Positions 1 to 11,144 of a stretch of DNA of 64,000 nucleotides are shown piece by piece. This DNA comes from Rhynchopus euleeides. Lineage: Eukaryota; Euglenozoa; Diplonemea; Diplonemida; Diplonemidae. Numbering within the stretch: the first letter of the stretch is position 1; every line of letters starts with the position of its first letter. The stretch is from positions 310,001 to 374,000 of the forward strand of contig OY723287.1 in the NCBI GenBank assembly GCA_963210315.1. The letters run 5' to 3'. The notes below the pieces were generated by a model. That model saw nothing but the letters and a program-made list of their open reading frames with translations, did not search any database and was not told where the DNA came from. A program made the translations under genes and the position numbers.

Positions 1-1125
1 GTCATCGTCGCTGCAGCCCCCTGGCGTCGACCCACACACATTGCCCGACCGCAGTGGATCCGGCACGGAACCGCCTGGACACATCACGTCGCGGCAACGT
101 GCCTCGCAACAGAGGTCCGCGGTGCAGAGTCCGAGGCAGGGCGTCGTCACAGCAGCAGGTGTGAACGCGGACCCTGCAGGGCAGGAGTATGACTTTGTGC
201 ATGTGCAGTCGCAGCAGTTGGACACCCTGCACTGCGACACGCTAGCGCCGCACAGGATCATATCGGCGTCCGCCTTCTTGACAAACCCTGCAGGGCAGGA
301 GTACGAATCACTCCCGCACACGGCATACACAGGCGTGCACCCCGCCCGCACCTCATTGCAGGTCGCAACGTGGTCAGCAAACACCACGTGATCCACCATA
401 TACGCCCCGGAAACCCCGTCCTTCCCGCTGCCTGTGTAGTGCACCCCCATCGCCATGCCGCCGTTTGGAGAATCCTTGTGCAGGTCCATCACGACGGCTG
501 CAGCGAAGATCACCTTGCAGTCCTGATACATGCGGAACATCCTGTCGGAAGCAGAGTACGTCAGCAGGATGTGTGTCCACGTCCCAAGCGTCAACACCAC
601 CTTAGAGCTCCGCTGTGACCGCGTCGTGTGAACCTCCAGCTCGCCGTTACGGTTGCAGTGCAGCCAGGCCCCGAACTCGCCTGGTGGACCAGGCCCTTCC
701 TCTGTGCCCCCGATGGCCAGCAGTGTGCGCCCATAAGTGTTTGATCCGTCGGAGTAAACCAGAGGATTTGTGTAGAGGCTGAGCGAGAAGTCGGCCAACC
801 CTGTCGGGGCACCGTGCGACCCCTTGAGCCGAAGGAACTCATCCTCCATCATCAGCCATGCCCTGCCGCAGACCCCGGTCCCGATAGGGCCGACGGAGTT
901 GTTCTGCCCGTTGTTGCCCTCCTCGTCGATAAAGGTGTCGTCGTCAAACTCAAACAACGAGTAGATCCGCCCGTCAACCGGCTGCATTGCGGTGCAGGCG
1001 AGAAGCGCCACAGCAAGCCAGATGCATGGGGTGCCGTGCAGAACAGGCGCGGCGTGGCGGAGGCAGAGCAACGAGGTGGCCCGAACTGGACATCGCACCT
1101 GCCTCCCTGACACCCGGCGTGCCAT
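1..1125 (-). CDS. LamG / Cys-rich repeat surface protein, 5' part (runs off the left edge)
   Basis: An uninterrupted minus-strand frame of 375 codons runs from an ATG at 1125 to the window edge. The protein starts with about 35 residues ending in a hydrophobic stretch (WLAVALLACTAM), a likely signal peptide. A LamG/concanavalin-like segment follows (residues ~45-260, with GRAW, ADFSLSLY and DHVVFADHVATCNEV), then the first Cys-rich modules with paired CC. Layout and motifs match the gene at 30341-36190: the shared phrase DH..FADHVATCNEV marks the end of the lectin domain in both. Sequence identity is clearly lower here, so this is an older or independently evolving paralog. Membrane domain and C-terminus lie outside the window. 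By analogy with its paralogs it is a secreted or membrane-anchored surface protein; the ligand is unknown. The frame and family link are seen directly; function is inferred. Confidence 0.8.
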   Translation of the reverse strand, partial: MARRVSGRQVRCPVRATSLLCLRHAAPVLHGTPCIWLAVALLACTAMQPVDGRIYSLFEFDDDTFIDEEGNNGQNNSVGPIGTGVCGRAWLMMEDEFLRLKGSHGAPTGLADFSLSLYTNPLVYSDGSNTYGRTLLAIGGTEEGPGPPGEFGAWLHCNRNGELEVHTTRSQRSSKVVLTLGTWTHILLTYSASDRMFRMYQDCKVIFAAAVVMDLHKDSPNGGMAMGVHYTGSGKDGVSGAYMVDHVVFADHVATCNEVRAGCTPVYAVCGSDSYSCPAGFVKKADADMILCGASVSQCRVSNCCDCTCTKSYSCPAGSAFTPAAVTTPCLGLCTADLCCEARCRDVMCPGGSVPDPLRSGNVCGSTPGGCSDDD

Positions 1126-4100
1126 ACAAAGGGCACGCCCCTGCAGTGTGATGGTGGCGGGTGTGTGTGTGGTGACCACATTTTGTGTGGGGAGATCCTG
1201 CGCGGATCATAGCCCACCCTGTGTGTGTGTGTGCGGTGGCCACATTTTATGTGGGAAGACCCTGTGCGGGTAACCCACTGGATGCAAAAGTGTCACCTCA
1301 ACTCTGCCACTCTCCCTCTGCTACTTCATACTGCATCTGATGCGTTGACGCTTCCACACACGGCTCTGCGACCTACACAGCCACACTTTGTAAACAAAAA
1401 GGCATAAACGTGCGGGGTGTGGGGATACGGGCATGGGGGTGTGGGGGGAGTGGGCGGCACATTCAGACAGCCGCGCTTTCCGCCGCCTCATCACCTTAGA
1501 CATAGCCTCCTTGCGACCCCCCTTCCCCCCAGCCCAGACGCACCGAAGGTGCATCAACGGATTGATTCATAAAGGGGTGGGGAAGGTGTGGGGGCGGGGG
1601 GCGGGCACTCGCTTCGGAGGCTGTAGAATATGATGTGAAACAGAGGCAACAGCGGGTGGGGGGGGGGGGGGGTTGTGGAGTGGGATGGGGGGGGTTTGAT
1701 TGTCGAGAGTGAAAGGAAAAGCAAGTCTCCCAGCACCTTCTTGCAACGGTAGTCCTCACTACACCAGAGAGGGGGGGGGGGGGGGGCGGGCTACTGCCCT
1801 GCGAGTGGCACTGCCCGCTGGAGGCGAGGGGCGCGTCAAACGCGCTGGGTCCTAAGAAGCGGGGCTGAACGATGTAAAAACCATCGCACACACCACACAG
1901 GCCTGCTGGCCGGGCTACATAGTGCTTAGATGGGTGATGTGGCATGACCTCGCCTCGGAGGTGATACGTAGCTCTTGTCGCAGCAGGCACTGCCTGCTGC
2001 AGCCTAGTGTTGACTTCGTGCTGATTTGCAGCTGTTTTGTCGCCCGCTTCCACCCCGATGTGATGAAAACTTGGCGGCAGCGAAGAGGCCCTCAATAGGC
2101 ATTGAAGGGGTGTGTGGATTTCAGATAATCACTCGTTTTTCTGTTGTTGATTCCACCCTCACACCACAGATAATGATGGTGGCGGAGTGGAGGAACACGA
2201 GGGCACGAACAAAAGGCACGCGACGGACAAAATATCAAACACCCCCATTCACGGGGGTGTTGGGGCATTTGGGTATTAGGGGCAGTGCTGTCTGCACTAA
2301 GCAGCATCAGACAGGTGACACGGCGACCTCAAATCCCTTACCCCTGAACGAATCTGGGTGCTCCTTCTGTCTGCAGGGCATGGGAGCATCACAACGGCTG
2401 GAGCACGCACGCTTGGGGACGGAGGAGAGGGGGCGGACTTCCGCAAAGAAGCGCAATAAAGCCGCCCTTGCGAGGAAAATCCAGAAATAGGTTGTGGAAA
2501 CTGGTCGTGGCGCCTTCAACTAATCGGCAAACTTTTCGGCGGTGATTTTTTTTCCTTCGGCGATTTCTTCTTATAAATCTTTTTGGGCAAGAAAAAAATG
2601 CACCGAAGACCGCACTTTTCTGCACCACACATCGAAGGCGCTCTCCCAATGGAAAACATGCAATACGCGATGAAAGGGGGATGGGTGCAAAGCTCTGTGT
2701 GTCACAAACGCTATCAAGCGTGCCACCTTATTACCGTTGGGCGCGGCACACTTTGTCTGCACTTCTTGAGAGCAATGCAGCCTTCCCCTTATGAAAGTTG
2801 AAAGCTTTTGGCAGGACGGAGGTATGGTGGATGGTATGAAGGGAGGGGGAAAATAACAGAAAATAATGCACGAAGTTGACCCCCTCCCCCCCCACCCGCA
2901 CTCAAATCGCAGCTATTCCCGAGACGCGGGTTAGAGGCGCTCGTCCTGTTGCTGTGGCAGATGTGGTAACGGGCGGGGGGGTCGAGGGGGGGGGGGGGGT
3001 GAAAAAGTAGCTGCGTCTTGGCATGGCTTGCCGGGGCGGAAGCAACCACATCACAGCCACATTACAGCGCACTGCGGACACAAGATAGGCGTGGCCCTGG
3101 AGATGACGCACAACACATGTGATAATAACCCGGGTGAACTGTCGAAAGGAGGGGGGGGCGGGGGTGGTTCAGTTCAAAAGAGCGCTGCGAAGAGCGGAAG
3201 AATCAAACAAGTTACAACAACAACAACAACAACACCAACACCAACGGAAGAACAAAGAATGGCGCCTCTCTGCACAGAGGGGGGGAAGGTGCATTGGCTG
3301 CGCGGGCTGCACAAACGAGCGCATTCTACTTATCTGTTGGTGCGAATTGCCGAAAGCTGCGGAAAAAGAGTGGATAGACCCCCACCCCCGAGTCTAGATA
3401 GGGGCGTTCCGCAAGCCCGGTCAACATAGGCCGATCGGTGAGGAGGCGCCTGACAATGACGAAGTGCTGGACACCCGTGAAATGATGTTCCACAAAGGGG
3501 GGCCCCTCGCTACCAGGTGTGACTGAGTGAGAAAAAGTGGGCAGCAGCCCACTTCCCCTCACTGGCTGACGGGCTGTGACGAGCCGGTAGCGAGGGCCCC
3601 CAAGGCATGCCAAAAAGGAGGGGATGGGGATGGGGTGTTGAAATAGAAGAAAAAAAAGGGGGGCACAAGGGATGGTCTCCCTTCACTCGGTATGCAGGTT
3701 GTGTGTGGGTTGAGACCCAGTGTTTTCTCCAAAAGGAGGGGAGGCGACTGAAAAATAGAAGGAAAGACCACCCTTCACTCCGACATGCAGGTCGTGCAGT
3801 CCGGGCATTAGTGTTGGTTTGGCGTGTGTGATATGTGATGTGTCGGCACGTTGTGTGGCAAAGTGCCTCTACCTACCACCTACCCTTTGGTGCTCCAGAC
3901 GTGAAACAATGACCCACATGTGTTGCAAGGCATGGCAAAAGGAAGGGGGGGGGGCTTCCTGTTGTGTTGTGACGCAGGGGGGGGGGGGGGGGTGTCGCCG
4001 GTTTCCTTTCCCCAGGAGGAGATATATAATCATCCTGAGCGGGAACACAGGGCGAAACGACCCTTCTCCGAGCCTTCCCTTCCCTTCCCCCCCCCCCCCC

Positions 4101-4311
4101 CAGCCCCGCCTTGCAGCCTCTGTCAGATCGCAAACAGTTAAAAAGGGGGGCGGGGTGTGGCAGGAAAGGTTTACGATAAAACACACTGGATTGAGTGAGT
4201 CTCTCGAGGGGGAAAGAACAGCAACACGCCCAATCCCCCCTGGGAGTCGAGTGTGGGGGCACAAAATATAATAATGGGGGTCTTTGCTGGTCGACAAACT
4301 TCGACACTAAA

Positions 4312-4417
4312 GGGGTCTTCGCTGGTCGTTATCCTTCGTCAATCTTCGTCAGTTTTCAGCCAATTCAACAGGAAATGCACCAAAATGCACTGACGACCAC
4401 CCCGTAGCGAAGACCCC
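4312..4417. mobile_element. 106-bp mini inverted-repeat element, family 1, copy 1
   Basis: Begins GGGGTCTTCGCT and ends AGCGAAGACCCC. Nearly identical copies lie at 24919-25023, 40130-40235 and 51951-52056. This copy is preceded by a truncated second left end (4276-4311), making a partial dimer, and shows no clear TSD. Confidence 0.75.
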
Positions 4418-4781
4418 CAATACGGCGGTGTTGGTTTGGCACACTCTCAGACCAGGCCACCGCTCCCCAACCCCTCGGCGCGCTGTTTAAGGAATCGGGC
4501 AGCTGTGTGAGAGGAGCACCTGGTTTCGAGCTTCTTCTGGCCACACGGAACAGTTTGGAGACACGGGGGTATACGGGGTAACACAGGCACACCCCCTCTT
4601 GTGTGTGCACCACAGAAGGGGATCAAAATATCCGGGAGACACTAGCCTGCTTCGAGCAGACTAGGAGGCACCACAAAGTAAACTTGGAGGCAACAGCGGC
4701 CTGAGACATACTCTGGAGGCCAGATACGTGTCGGGCAATGCGGGGGGCTCGAGGGCTCGGGGGCTATAAGCCACCCTGTTG

Positions 4782-4887
4782 GGGGCCTTCGCTCAGAAAT
4801 GCAGAGAAGTGAGAAATGGTGAACTGCCTCACAAACTGGCTGCAAAGTGACACGGTTTGACACACAGTGGCACAGAGCGAAGGCCCC
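4782..4887. mobile_element. About 105-bp mini inverted-repeat element, family 2
   Basis: Begins GGGGCCTTCGCTC and ends GAGCGAAGGCCCC. The inside differs from family 1. Relatives with the same termini are at 10696-10784 and 38906-38996, and end fragments lie near 38660 and 43350. No convincing TSD. Confidence 0.6.
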
Positions 4888-5874
4888 CTGTGTGTGGCAA
4901 ACAAAGTATGGTCGCGCACACAGGCTTCGCGGGGAAACTGTCATTCGTTCTGCCGACTAATCCACACCTCCTTCGTCAGGCGAAGGGGGGAAATACTTCG
5001 CACCCGCCCCCCCCGCGTTGTGGAGTCGTTGTTGGGGGTTTTATAAGTGTGTGTGTGTGAGCGACAATACAAGAGAAGAAAAGGTGCTGCAGTGGTGTGA
5101 TCATGGAACCCCTTGGGGCACAGAACCCCCTGTATGATCACGCCACGAAAGTAGAAAAATAGCGCAGCAGAGGGAACTGACGTCACATCTTTCAAAAAAA
5201 ATGAGGGGGGTGTGGCACACACACACAGGCGGGCTAGGACCCGTGTAGGGTTAACCCACCTTAAAAACTGATCAACACACACACACGAGCCCCAAGCCCT
5301 CAAGACTCTTGAAGCGGCCTGACTATTTAGTGTCTTCGTCGCAGCAAGGGGGCGATATATACCACCCTTTTTATTGATTTCACGTGTCAGTGTTTGACTT
5401 TTTCGCAACTTCATTTCTTCCTTTTCTCCCTCTCCAACCCCACCCGTGACACCACCAGGGTTTAGCTAGCCCTGGTCCGATTATCCCCGGTTCTTCGCTG
5501 AAGAGACGCGGCCGGGGGGAGGGGTACGAAGAGTACGCGTCGAAACCGGTGTCACGTCGTGTTGGGGAATCCTTCGGGAGTGCGATACTGAAGGGGAGGT
5601 GCTACTGCCCGTGCAGGGCGACACCGCCTTAAAACTTTATAACCACACACACACGAGCCCTTCTTGGAAAGCGCCGATGGCACCGAACAGGGGCACCGGG
5701 GTGCCCTGCATAGCCCGACACACGCACAACCCTCCACACAAACAACAGGGAAAACAGGAACGCAGAGAGGCACGACGAGCAGGAGAAAGGAAAGGTGGCC
5801 GCAGGGGAGTGGCCACAGGCGCAGCCACGGGGAAAGGGCGGGTGCTCAACACACACCAGCGATGGTGGGCAGGG

Positions 5875-8800
5875 CTACAGGAGGATCTCCATATTCGACG
5901 TGGAGGTGGGCCGCGTTGCAGGCGGCAGGAGCGCGACCCAGGGGGAACGCATCACGGAACCCGACACGGCAGAGGAGGAGGGCCCTCTGCTCTGGCGGGA
6001 GGGTGCTTCGCTGCTGACAGCACCGCGGCCGCCACACGTCACGTCAAACTGGTCCGTCGACAGCGTGCTGCCCCCCTTGCAGGAGAAGCTGTGCTCGTAG
6101 AGGGACAGGCAGGAGGTGCGGGCCGTCTGCGGCTCAGAGAGGAGGTGCTGCATCGCAGCAAAGCGCGTCAAGTCGGCACCCGACACGCTGGCAGGCGTGT
6201 CGAAGCCGTGCAAAGGGGACACTTCCTCAGAGGGCGTCTGCTGCTGGAGGAGGACATGCTCCTGGAGGTGTTCGGTGCGCATTGTGAACATCAGGTAGGC
6301 GGTGGCGGCGATGTCCAGCACGGCCTTGAGGAGGAGGAGGCACATCGCGGCGAGGAGGAGGACGGCTGCGGCAGAGAAGCCCCAGTGGTCCAGGTCTTCG
6401 GTGTAGTAGCCTGCGGCGAGCAGGGCCATGGCGGCGGCCTGCAGCCCGAGCATTGTGGTGTCGCAGGCGCTGTCGCGGCTGCGGGCGTGTGGCCAGTATG
6501 CTGCCTCCAGGAGGAGGAGGGCGGCGAAGATGAAGCCGGACGCGAGTTTGACGTGCCCGCAGCCAGCGAGGGAGAGGGGCTGTGTCGCCTTCACGGCGCT
6601 CAGGGCGAAGCTGGCTGCGTACTCCAGCAGGAGGAACCACGTCCTGCCCTGGCGGAAGGTGCGGATCACGGTGGAGTAGCGCTCGACCCACATCGTCTTG
6701 TGTGTGAGGTTGACCCACTCGCCGGGGCCGATCAGGAAGAGGACAGGGGTGTTGGTGCGCCCGACGGCGACGGCGTAGGCTGCCTCCACACCCACGCTGC
6801 GCAGCACCGTGCGCATCGTGAGGACCGGGACCGCCAGGCACAGCAGCACCACCGCTGCCCCCACGGTGCTGTGCCACACCTTGTCCCCGTGCAGCACGAG
6901 GTTCATCCCCGCCAGCGTCATCCCCTGGAAGAAGAACTGGAACAGCAGCAGCGGCACCGCAGGCAGCCGCAGCAGCCCCTGCGTGTCGACCTCGCTGAAG
7001 ATGCGCGGGCACAGCACACGCCCCTTCAGCGACACCAGCTTCAGGACGCCGAGGCACAGCAGCGCAAACCCTGCCGTGATCCCCATGCTGACGAGGTCGG
7101 CACCCACAGCGTCGCTCCCGTCCACCTCCACGCCTGCAGGGTTGACGCTGCGCGGGATGGCCTCCCGGCACGGCGACGCGGCGAGAGCCAGACGCATCGC
7201 AGCACCTGCAGAGAACCCGCCAGCAACAGCGGCACCTGTTAGCGCAACAGCAGCCATCCCAGTGTCCGAAACAGGCTGCACCTGCTCCGACAGGGGTGCA
7301 GGTTGCGGGCTCGGGGCAAGTGTGTCCGCAACGGGAGTCTCCAAGCAGCACGCCGTGTGGTTGCAGCTCTGCACCGTCGCACCGCACGTCACGTTCTCCA
7401 CCTCAGACAGCGGCGCGGTGCCGAGAGGGCAGCTGAAGTCAGGGTGCCCGCACGTCACTGCGCAGCACAGCTCACTGGTGCAGTCGCCGTTGCATCTGTT
7501 CCCAGCAGCAGCAGGCAGCGTGCCCCACCCGTCGTTTGGTGTGCAGGTGTGTGTGCCGCATGTTGCGTCACAGCACTGTGCATCGGTGCACACCCCTCCA
7601 ACACACACAATGTCGGCGGCTGTGCCCTTCGGTTGTGTATCCGGCCCACACATGTGTGACGCACACGTCAGGTCGCAGCACACCGCAGTTGTGCACTCCG
7701 CTGTGGTCCCGCCACCACACTGCGTCAGCTCAGGGCTCGGGATCTTCTTGTAGTTGGGTGCGGTGCAGGTGGACGCGCCGTTGTTGCACAGTGCAGCGCA
7801 GCACATCCCGTCTGTGCAATCGGTTGACGACGCACCGCATCTGTTCCCTGCAGCAGCAGGCAGCGTGCCCCACCCGACGCTTGGTGTGCAGGTGTGTGTG
7901 CCGCATGTTGCGTCACAGCACAGGACGTTTGTGCACGACACTGCTGTGTCACCACACCTGATCGCCTCAGGTGCATTCTTCCGGATGTAGTTCGTGTCAC
8001 ACCCGAACATGCTGTAGTCGCAGTAGGCATCGCAGCACAGTGCGTCGTCACACGGACCTGTGCTGCACTCGATCATCCCAGATGTGCTCTTCAGCCTGTG
8101 GCCCTGCTGGCACGTGTGTGTGTCGCATGTCTCCACACAACACTTCGCATTCGTGCACGTCGCCACGTCTGCACCACACCGCTGTGCTGCCTTCGGAAGC
8201 AGGTTCGCGTGCCCAGGATCCTTCGTGGGGCAGTCGTAGAGCGTGCACGTCACATCGCAGCACAGCGTGTCGGAGCACCCGGCGAGCAGAGGTGTTGCCT
8301 CGACACACACAATGCCTGGCGCAGTCGTCTTCTTCAGCATGTCCCCAGGACAGGTGTGCGACACACACGTCTCCAGGCAGCACAGCTCGTCTGTGCAAGT
8401 CGATAGTGCTGGGCCGCACCTGTCATTCGCGTTCGGGATGTTCACCGTCAGAGGTGCAGAACACGTCTTCAACTGGCAGGTGAAGTCGCAACACACTGCA
8501 TCCGTGCAGTCACCCACACGGTCGCCACACTCGATCGAACCTGCGTCTGACTTCTTCACCATGCCTGTCCCGCACGTGACCTCGCTTTCAGAGCAAAGCA
8601 TGTTGCAGCACTGTGCATCGGTGCACACCCCTCCAACACACGCAATGTCGGCGGCTGTGCCCTTCAGCTTTGTATCCGGCCCACACATGTGTGACGCACA
8701 CGTCAGGTCGCAGCACACCGCAGTTGTGCACTCCGCTGTGGTCCCACCACCACACTGCGTCAGCTCAGGGCTCGGGATCTTTTTGTAGTTGGGTGCGGTG

Positions 8801-10128
8801 CAGGTGGACGCGTCGTTGTTGCACAGTGCAGCACAGCACATCCCGTCTGTGCAATGGGTTGACGACGCACCGCATCTGTTCCCTGCAGCAGCAGGCAACG
8901 TGCCCCACCCGACGCTTGGTGTGCAGGTGTGTGTGCCGCATGTTGCGTCACAGCACAGGACGTTTGTGCACGACACTGCTGTGTCACCACACCTGATCGC
9001 CTCAGGTGCATTCTTCCGGATGTAGTTCGTGTCACACCCGAACATGCTGTAGTCGCAGTAGGCATCGCAACACAGTGCGTCGTCACACGGCCCCGTGCTG
9101 CACTCGATCATCCCAGATGTGCTCTTCAGCCTGTGGCCCTGCTGGCACGTGTGTGTGTCGCATGTTGCGACGCAACACCTCTCCTTTGTACACGATGATG
9201 TGGGGCCGCCACAGAGGGTCGCCCCGTCCCCGCTCCGGTACCCTGGATACACTGAGCAGTCGTGCAGTGCACACATCGCTTCGCAGCACAGCTCCTGCGT
9301 GCAAGACGCAGCGCCAGACGGGCACACCCGCAGCCCTGCCTGCGGGCCCTTGACATGGTTTTGTGGACACGTCAGAGCGGCCTCAGCACATGTTGCATAT
9401 GCTACGCCGCACGAGGCCCGCAGGTCGTTGATCCCCACCAGGCTGTTTGCAAACGACACGTCGTCCACAAAATACACCCCCTGCCGCGCAGCCAACGTCC
9501 CCCCCGTGTGGTAGTCCCCGATGCTCATCCCGCCGTACCGCGACGTCTGCCGCATGTCCATCACCGCGGGCTTCGACATCACCTCCACACCATCCGCATA
9601 CAGCTTCATCGTATCCACTGTCGCGTCATACGCCACCACGAAGAACACCCACGCGCCTAGCGGGATTGTAAAGGTGGAGGTAAACGTGAACGTCAGTCCC
9701 TGTATCCGCGCTACCCCCGCAGTGGTCGACATCAGCCACAGCCCCCACATGCCTACCGCGCCGTTGTCGCGAGATGTCCCACCGATCGCCATGAATGCTC
9801 GGTTGCCATGGGTCACCGCCTTGACGTAGATGCCCAACGTGAAGCTTGTGTGCCCGGTTGGGGCTCCATCCGAGGGGTCTAAGGGAATGACCCCTTCCTC
9901 ATCTGGCAGTCGCCACGACCTGCCGCACACAGCGTCGTCCCCTTCGCCTGGTTGCACCACCAAAGCTCCTGCGCTGTTGCGGCCCAAGTCGTCCGACGCG
10001 GTGCTGCCTTCAAACGTGTAGCGGGAGTACACCTCACACATCGCATTCGGGATCAGCGACAGCACGGCAAGAAGTAGAGACATGGCTGGCACAGCCCCAC
10101 ATGCTGAAGGCCTTGCTCCAGAAGGCAT
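5875..10128 (-). CDS. LamG / Cys-rich repeat / multi-pass membrane protein, 1417 aa
   Basis: The open frame extends upstream only through non-ATG codons, so I take the ATG at 10128. Residues ~1-32 form a signal peptide (SLLLAVLSLIPNAMC). Residues ~33-240 are a LamG-like domain with VYSRYTFEGS, SFTLGIYVKA and YFVDDVSFANSLVG. Residues ~245-1010 are about 20 Cys-rich modules of the form C-xx-H-x-C...C-G...C-T-x4-CC. Residues ~1030-1320 hold 7-8 hydrophobic helices, and a Ser/Thr/Glu-rich tail ends the protein. The Cys modules contain one full 1,035-bp higher-order unit plus parts. The central and membrane regions are almost identical in DNA to 30341-36190, while the lectin domain and tail differ. 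A plasma-membrane protein with a large ectodomain is a safe inference; channel, receptor or adhesin roles are all possible. The multi-pass domain resembles the general layout of polycystin/TRP-like or GCC2-type protist proteins but I cannot name a family. Confidence 0.85.
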   Translation of the reverse strand: MPSGARPSACGAVPAMSLLLAVLSLIPNAMCEVYSRYTFEGSTASDDLGRNSAGALVVQPGEGDDAVCGRSWRLPDEEGVIPLDPSDGAPTGHTSFTLGIYVKAVTHGNRAFMAIGGTSRDNGAVGMWGLWLMSTTAGVARIQGLTFTFTSTFTIPLGAWVFFVVAYDATVDTMKLYADGVEVMSKPAVMDMRQTSRYGGMSIGDYHTGGTLAARQGVYFVDDVSFANSLVGINDLRASCGVAYATCAEAALTCPQNHVKGPQAGLRVCPSGAASCTQELCCEAMCALHDCSVYPGYRSGDGATLCGGPTSSCTKERCCVATCDTHTCQQGHRLKSTSGMIECSTGPCDDALCCDAYCDYSMFGCDTNYIRKNAPEAIRCGDTAVSCTNVLCCDATCGTHTCTPSVGWGTLPAAAGNRCGASSTHCTDGMCCAALCNNDASTCTAPNYKKIPSPELTQCGGGTTAECTTAVCCDLTCASHMCGPDTKLKGTAADIACVGGVCTDAQCCNMLCSESEVTCGTGMVKKSDAGSIECGDRVGDCTDAVCCDFTCQLKTCSAPLTVNIPNANDRCGPALSTCTDELCCLETCVSHTCPGDMLKKTTAPGIVCVEATPLLAGCSDTLCCDVTCTLYDCPTKDPGHANLLPKAAQRCGADVATCTNAKCCVETCDTHTCQQGHRLKSTSGMIECSTGPCDDALCCDAYCDYSMFGCDTNYIRKNAPEAIRCGDTAVSCTNVLCCDATCGTHTCTPSVGWGTLPAAAGNRCGASSTDCTDGMCCAALCNNGASTCTAPNYKKIPSPELTQCGGGTTAECTTAVCCDLTCASHMCGPDTQPKGTAADIVCVGGVCTDAQCCDATCGTHTCTPNDGWGTLPAAAGNRCNGDCTSELCCAVTCGHPDFSCPLGTAPLSEVENVTCGATVQSCNHTACCLETPVADTLAPSPQPAPLSEQVQPVSDTGMAAVALTGAAVAGGFSAGAAMRLALAASPCREAIPRSVNPAGVEVDGSDAVGADLVSMGITAGFALLCLGVLKLVSLKGRVLCPRIFSEVDTQGLLRLPAVPLLLFQFFFQGMTLAGMNLVLHGDKVWHSTVGAAVVLLCLAVPVLTMRTVLRSVGVEAAYAVAVGRTNTPVLFLIGPGEWVNLTHKTMWVERYSTVIRTFRQGRTWFLLLEYAASFALSAVKATQPLSLAGCGHVKLASGFIFAALLLLEAAYWPHARSRDSACDTTMLGLQAAAMALLAAGYYTEDLDHWGFSAAAVLLLAAMCLLLLKAVLDIAATAYLMFTMRTEHLQEHVLLQQQTPSEEVSPLHGFDTPASVSGADLTRFAAMQHLLSEPQTARTSCLSLYEHSFSCKGGSTLSTDQFDVTCGGRGAVSSEAPSRQSRGPSSSAVSGSVMRSPWVALLPPATRPTSTSNMEILL
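8073..9107 (-). repeat. 1,035-bp higher-order repeat unit of Cys-rich modules
   Basis: The same landmark (start of the GHRLKSTSGMIEC module) recurs at 8073 and 9108, exactly 1,035 bp (345 codons) apart. The same unit occurs twice in the paralog (32491-33525 and 33526-34560). Length in codons is whole, so copy-number change keeps the frame. Confidence 0.8.
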
Positions 10129-10799
10129 GCCCGCCTCCTGAAGCTTTCGGGTGGAAAGCACACGAGGGGTGTGGGGGGGTGGGGGATGGGAGGGGGTGAC
10201 CAAGTCACCACCCACAACCAACCCAGGCCTGTGCGTGAGGGGGGGGGAGCGGGTGTGTCACGTTTCGGAATGTCTTGGCAAGAAGAGAGTGTGCCGCAGC
10301 ATGGCCCAGGGCCGCAACGCCAACACCTCCGAAATGTATCAAACAGCAGTGAACAGTGCAGCGATGCGTGCTTCTAGTGGGGAAAACGACTGGCGTCACA
10401 TGAGGAGGCGGTGGGGCGATAGGGGGAGGGGGGGGAATGGAGAATCATCCGTCTCACCCACACCCTTCCGAGCGAGCAGCAGCAGCAGCAGCAGCAGCAG
10501 GGGCTGGTGCTGCAATGCGATATGCACATAGGATGGATGGCGGGGACCCGCGCCCACTCTCACCTGGGCAGGCCCTTACCCCGCCCCGCCCCATGTGTTG
10601 TCAACTTTCTTTTTTGGCTGCCTGTGTTCTCCTCAGCAGCAGGGTAAGATGGTGGGGGCGGGCGGGTGGGGTCTCAGCTCGTTTTCCGTGTTGTTGGGGG
10701 GCTTCGCTCTGTGTCAAAGTGAGTCAGGCTGCAGCCTATATTGTGAGGCAGTTCACTTTGCTGCACTTCAGAGCGAAGGCCCCCGTGTTATGTTTGTTA
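10129..10799. other. Region upstream of the 5875-10128 gene
   Basis: Contains a (CAG)n run near 10480-10500 and a family 2 mini inverted-repeat element (10696-10784). No coding exon is supported. The minus-strand gene's promoter and 5'UTR should lie here, but no core promoter motif stands out. Confidence 0.4.
10696..10784. mobile_element. Mini inverted-repeat element, family 2, second copy
   Basis: Ends GGGGCTTCGCTC and GAGCGAAGGCCCC are inverted repeats like those at 4782-4887. The interior is diverged. Confidence 0.5.
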
Positions 10800-11144
10800 C
10801 CGTATACGTAAATATTTTGGAACGTAAATATTATGGAACGTAAATATTATGGAACGTAAATATTTTGGAACGCTGGTGGGTTGGCGTTCCAGATTTTTTT
10901 CGTTCCATAATATTTACAGGGCTTTCTGCGACTCGGGGACTTGGACCAGGTGATCGGACGGCATACAGAGTCCCTGACGGGACCTACTCGTGCACTTTTC
11001 GCGCGATTCCTGACGCAAGCCGTCCTCACCACCGAGTCCCCAACTGGCCCTGTAAATATTATGGAACGTAAATATTATGGAACGGACCGGCCAAAAATGG
11101 GCCCGTTCCATAATATTTACGTTCCATAATATTTACGTATACGG
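10800..11144. mobile_element. 345-bp mariner-like MITE, copy 1
   Basis: Termini are CCGTATACGTAAATATT and its inverse, flanked on both sides by TA, the TSD expected for Tc1/mariner elements. Inside are further direct and inverted copies of a GGAACGTAAATATTATGGAA-type word. A copy of the same length, identical as far as I can read, lies at 22707-23051. No transposase, so it is non-autonomous. Confidence 0.85.

Larger units (their letters stand above)
1126..5874. other. Intergenic, repeat- and homopolymer-rich, no supported gene
   Basis: Long G or C runs (around 1660, 1770, 2990, 3970 and 4090), TG/CA-rich stretches and two short inverted-repeat elements (4312-4417 and 4782-4887). Open frames here are short, low-complexity and mostly without ATG starts. 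I see no coherent coding exon. Confidence 0.5.

Noticed and set aside
1650..1790. Long G runs (also 3970, 12600, 19110, 19410, 39070, 59910) as G-quadruplex regulators
   Set aside because: Homopolymers are everywhere between genes here and may be partly assembly noise; position relative to genes shows no pattern.
5100..5147. tRNA- or terminator-like palindrome GTGATCAT...ATGATCAC
   Set aside because: Only the outer 8 bp pair; inner arms do not form a tRNA and no gene ends here.
5599..7242. 547-codon plus-strand frame
   Set aside because: Antisense to the membrane domain and tail of the 5875-10128 gene; a near-identical antisense frame lies over the paralog. The sense strand has clear domains.
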